Notes under the pieces: model-generated | Database searches by the model: none | The model's input: only the letters and a program-made list of their open reading frames with translations | Told to the model about the DNA's origin: nothing | Position numbers and translations under genes: made by a program | NCBI GenBank assembly: GCA_012064415.1 | Contig: SSNU01000156.1 | Coordinates: 62,001 to 126,000, forward strand | Length of the DNA: 64,000 bases | From: Gyrodactylus bullatarudis | Lineage: Eukaryota; Platyhelminthes; Monogenea; Gyrodactylidea; Gyrodactylidae | Reading direction: 5' to 3' | In this document: positions 61,091 to 64,000 of the stretch, piece by piece | Position numbering within the stretch: the stretch's first letter is position 1 | Layout: the number at the start of each line of letters is the position of its first letter

Positions 61091-61683
61091 ACACCTCGTT
61101 AATATGAACATGTGAAATTATGATTTTTACAAAATTCTCAATTTTTTCGTCAAGATTTCGAGTTTGATCAAGATTTGATCTTGATCATGAGACCCACTTT
61201 CACAATATGAAAAAAAGATTTTTAGAACAATCAATCATGTCATAAATCAAATCTCGGGGTGGCACAAATTTCCATTGATTTCATAACCTATTATCATCAT
61301 TTAAATTTTGATAAAATCATTATTTTTCGGGCATCTTGAATTATCGAGTTTCAAGTAGGGAAAAACATCAAAATTCAATTTTCAGCATATTTAATTTCTT
61401 TGTCTAATCGTGATCCTAGAAATCAACTTTTGATCACTCTCTCATGTTGAAATAAGCAAAAATTTTCAACTCAAAGTTCGAAGAAATTGGAATTTGGCGC
61501 CACTTCGAGATTTGAAATATGACATAATTTCCTTAAAGATTGATTTTTCCAAAATTCTTTTCTTCATATTGTGAAAGTGGGTCTCATGATCCAGATTCAA
61601 AAAATTCTTGATCAAATTCGATTTTTTGATTAAAAATGAGAATTTTGTAAAAATCATAAACTTCCATTTTCATCTAGCCTTAG
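61091..61683. repeat. Foldback element J
   Basis: CACCTCGTTAATATGAACAT on the left is mirrored by the right end near 61683 (CATCTAGCCTTAG is degraded). It is of the GAAGATGGG subfamily and lies next to element I, with a piggyBac-type MITE end (TCGAAAGGGTTAA) between them. Confidence 0.65.
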
Positions 61684-62685
61684 AAGATACTTTCAAAAAT
61701 ATCAGGGTTATTCAGATTTTTTTTTACACAAATAAAATTCAAATTTTTCCAAAAAAACCTGATCACAAAATCACATTAGAATCCGAGTTACGTAAAATAT
61801 GTCATCATTCCTGATGAAAATTCATTGTAAAATTCATAAATTCAAAACAGGTTTTATCAATAACCAGAAGAGCCTCAAATAATAATTTAAAAAATCTTAC
61901 CATTTTCAAAAATATGATTTATCGTTTAAGATCTTGTATATTCAAGACTTTATTCTCAATAAATATTTTTATTAATAGCGGAAAACTCAAAATTAATCAG
62001 AAGTTTAATAAATCAAAACTCTTCTCGGTTCTTAAATTGTTGTAGAGCTATTAATACGATTGCCCGAATTGGCATGACTAAATGGGATTTTTGATTTCCC
62101 ACACTATACATAAAATGATGAATTAATGTGGGGCATTCTGATTAACTTGATTTTAATTTACAGAGTATCTTTCAAGTTAGGGCTTAGATCTCTGACTTAT
62201 AAAAATGACTCTGACTTAATGAGATGAAGAAAATTTTGATTCAAAAGGAAGTCAGAGTAGATTTGAGATTTCTGCATACTAAATTCTGTAGAATCGAAAT
62301 CATGAGAATGAAAAAAAGATGGTTTTTATCACAAGAACTACACCTGATATTTCAAATTCAGATCATGCGGCCCACATTCCCGATATGAACTTTGAGTAGT
62401 AGAATTTTGCTTATTTCAACATGAGAGAGTGATCAAAAGTTGATTTCTAGGATCACGATTAGACAAAGAAATTAAATATGCTGAATCATAATGTCTCATC
62501 TTCATATTAACTAGCTTTACAAAGTGTGAAGCAGAGTAAAAAGTTCAAATTTGATTTTCACAGCTTCATTTAAGGAATATTAGACACAGATTTAAATTTG
62601 TTAACGATGGGTAAATTGGTGAATAAAATCTTTCAAAATTTTCAAGTGTTCTTATTGGCTGGGAATTCTTGAGAATGATTGCTGC

Positions 62686-62693
62686 TATAAAAA
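62686..62693 (+). promoter_or_regulatory. TATA box of the 58-aa secreted peptide gene
   Basis: TATAAAAA 45 nt before the ATG, with ATTGG (inverted CCAAT) at about 62654-62658. This is a well-placed core promoter. Confidence 0.6.
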
Positions 62694-62730
62694 GATGAAT
62701 TTCCATTCAAAATTACAATAGAATTTCAAA

Positions 62731-63012
62731 ATGAAGAAATTTTTGATATTTATTTTCTCAGCCATTGTAACCATGGCCTCGACAGCTTCTGCCTATTTCC
62801 TCGCTTCTGACTATGAAAATTTACCAACCGAGTTCAATCATCCGAAGCAAATTCCTGGTATGTTGGGATTATTTTGTTAAAACTACCCCTTTTCTTATTC
62901 TAAACTCTCATTTCAGAATTTGACTTTAATGAAATTCGTAAGTTACGTCTTAACTAACCTGACACCAATAACACAATTTGTAGATAAACGTCGTATGAGA
63001 AGACTCGATTGA
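62731..63012 (+). CDS. Small secreted peptide, 58 aa, three exons
   Basis: Exons 62731-62857, 62917-62937 (21 nt) and 62984-63012 sum to 177 nt. Introns are 59 and 46 nt, GT-AG, with matching phases (G|AA and C|AT). The product starts MKKFLIFIFSAIVTM and has a likely signal cleavage after TASA, leaving YFLASDYENLPTEF, NHPKQIPEFDFNEI and the basic end HKRRMRRLD. There is no Cys. The basic KRRMRR near the C-terminus could be a convertase site, so a neuropeptide- or toxin-free hormone-like precursor is possible; an antimicrobial or structural peptide is equally possible. I do not recognise it. A TATA box and a poly(A) signal frame the gene. Confidence 0.7.
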
Positions 63013-64000
63013 GGAGTTATAAATTTCATTCTTGATGACCAGCTGAACACTCTTGGATTTATCAACATCTACATCAATTTTAAATAAATTCATTTGATTT
63101 TGAAAAGGAAATGCATTCAGTTTGGTGATTTTCGATTTTTCTTATGATCATGGTTTGTAGATATAACCAGAAAGGCATCAAAATGCTGATGGTTTAATCG
63201 GTCTTTTGAATCACAATCACATAAGATCATTGAAAAATCAGTTTTGATGACGAGCGACCAAGATTTTAAGTGATAAAATGCCTTTATTAGATCAAACCTC
63301 TTTCAAAATTTCAGGCCTTAGGATTCGAATAAGAAATTTTACGAAAAGCTCATCAGAACAAAGCTTAGAATTTACCTGCCAATTCATAAGAAACTCAGAT
63401 ACTAACTATTAGTTCGTATTATGGAGAAAGAATTTAAACACAGAAACCTCAAAAATTTCTCAGATAATACTATTCTGAATGTATTATTTAAAGACTTCTG
63501 TATTTTTATTTTTGACCAATTTTTGTGTTGGTTGCCCTGCTATTAAGTAATTCCGAACCTACAGGGAAATTTCAAGTTCAGAAGTTATGAACCAAGCAGT
63601 GAGGTTTCAGAAAATTTGCCGGGTTAATTTCCACAGGTATCACAAGTCATTCTCTTATAATTAGTATAGGACGTGTTAGATGAGGGATCGAGCTGAGAGC
63701 TAATTTTAGATTATATAAGTGATTTTTCTGAGCACAAAAATTTGGTTGATGAAGAATTTCTCCTTCATCCACAAATCTGTTCCAGCATCACCCACATTTT
63801 TGTGCGAAATTGAAGCAACATGGTTTTCCTTTTCGATATGTCTGCTCACCACTGTATCCTTCTTCTTAAGGTGATCAATGATTTCCATGAGAAATACCAC
63901 GCTTGACCATTTTGATTTGTTGAATTTGATAAAGTGTGTTATATCGTAAAGCTAAAAACCAATCAAATTTAAGAATATAAATTTCCTTGTTTGAAACAAC
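63013..64000. other. No gene seen apart from a coding scrap
   Basis: AT-rich sequence. A minus-strand frame at 63706-63900 carries GTDLWMKEKFFIN, shared with 11340-11435, and is probably a relic of a repeated coding element. Confidence 0.45.
63083..63088 (+). terminator. Poly(A) signal AATAAA of the 58-aa peptide gene
   Basis: AATAAA about 70 nt after the stop at 63012. Confidence 0.45.

Larger units (their letters stand above)
59001..62685. other. Intergenic, repeat-rich
   Basis: Contains the second copy of the direct repeat, foldback elements I and J, and derivative pieces near 62400-62520 that share GTGATCAAAAGTTGATTTC. I see no gene. Confidence 0.55.

Noticed and set aside
1..64000. Bacterial-type features, CRISPR arrays, rRNA genes
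   Set aside because: No spaced direct-repeat arrays, no rRNA-like sequence and no prokaryotic operons; the spliced genes place this in an animal nuclear genome.

Overview
This window is AT-rich nuclear DNA of an invertebrate animal. The genes are spliced with GT-AG introns, have animal-type products (a five-Ig nephrin/Kirrel-like receptor, a claudin-like four-TM protein, DNA polymerase delta) and sit among animal DNA transposons (piggyBac, Tc1-like, MITEs) and a LINE family. I could not decide the phylum. An unusual trait is the coexistence of very short introns (28, 29, 32, 33 and 35 nt, in five splices that the reading frame forces) with kilobase-scale introns full of repeats (up to about 14.3 kb).

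Layout. 1-2.8 kb holds no recognised gene. 2.87-4.16 kb (+) is a single-exon ARM/HEAT-like protein. Its 3' end converges with a large minus-strand gene, 30.27 to 4.27 kb, which I rebuilt exon by exon as a five-Ig, single-pass nephrin/Kirrel-like adhesion receptor of about 869 aa. Its largest intron (6.8-21.06 kb) carries a decayed piggyBac, MITEs, inverted-repeat foldback elements and LINE scraps. 31.0-32.0 kb (-) is an unrecognised helical protein. 32.4-37.9 kb (-) is the complete nine-exon catalytic subunit of DNA polymerase delta (about 1116 aa), divergent over 127 bp from a claudin-like four-TM gene (38.0-38.8 kb, +). A 73-aa secreted Gly/Cys/His-rich peptide gene (38.9-39.2 kb, -) follows, then a 5'-truncated LINE.

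41.4-45.7 kb holds a divergent pair of paralogous Ala/Gly/Asp-rich tandem-repeat proteins. Both start with MAATTAL and both have tiny C-terminal exons. 46.8-48.3 kb is a large composite inverted repeat, and 49-50.5 kb has two clean MITEs. 51.1-55.9 kb (-) is a three-exon gene for a 115-aa acidic/lysine-rich protein, whose large intron hosts a Tc1-like transposase relic and a LINE. 57.3-58.3 kb (+) is a 319-aa cysteine-bearing, probably secreted or GPI-anchored protein. 58.5-59.0 kb is a second piggyBac relic. 62.7-63.0 kb (+) is a TATA-driven 58-aa secreted peptide gene with a 21-nt exon.

The genes look unrelated in function: replication, cell adhesion, junction-like membrane protein and small secreted products. 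The most distinctive content is the short-intron architecture, the divergent repeat-protein pair, the small secreted peptides and the abundant foldback family. All gene models come from reading splice sites, reading phase and protein resemblance by eye; nothing was computed or searched.
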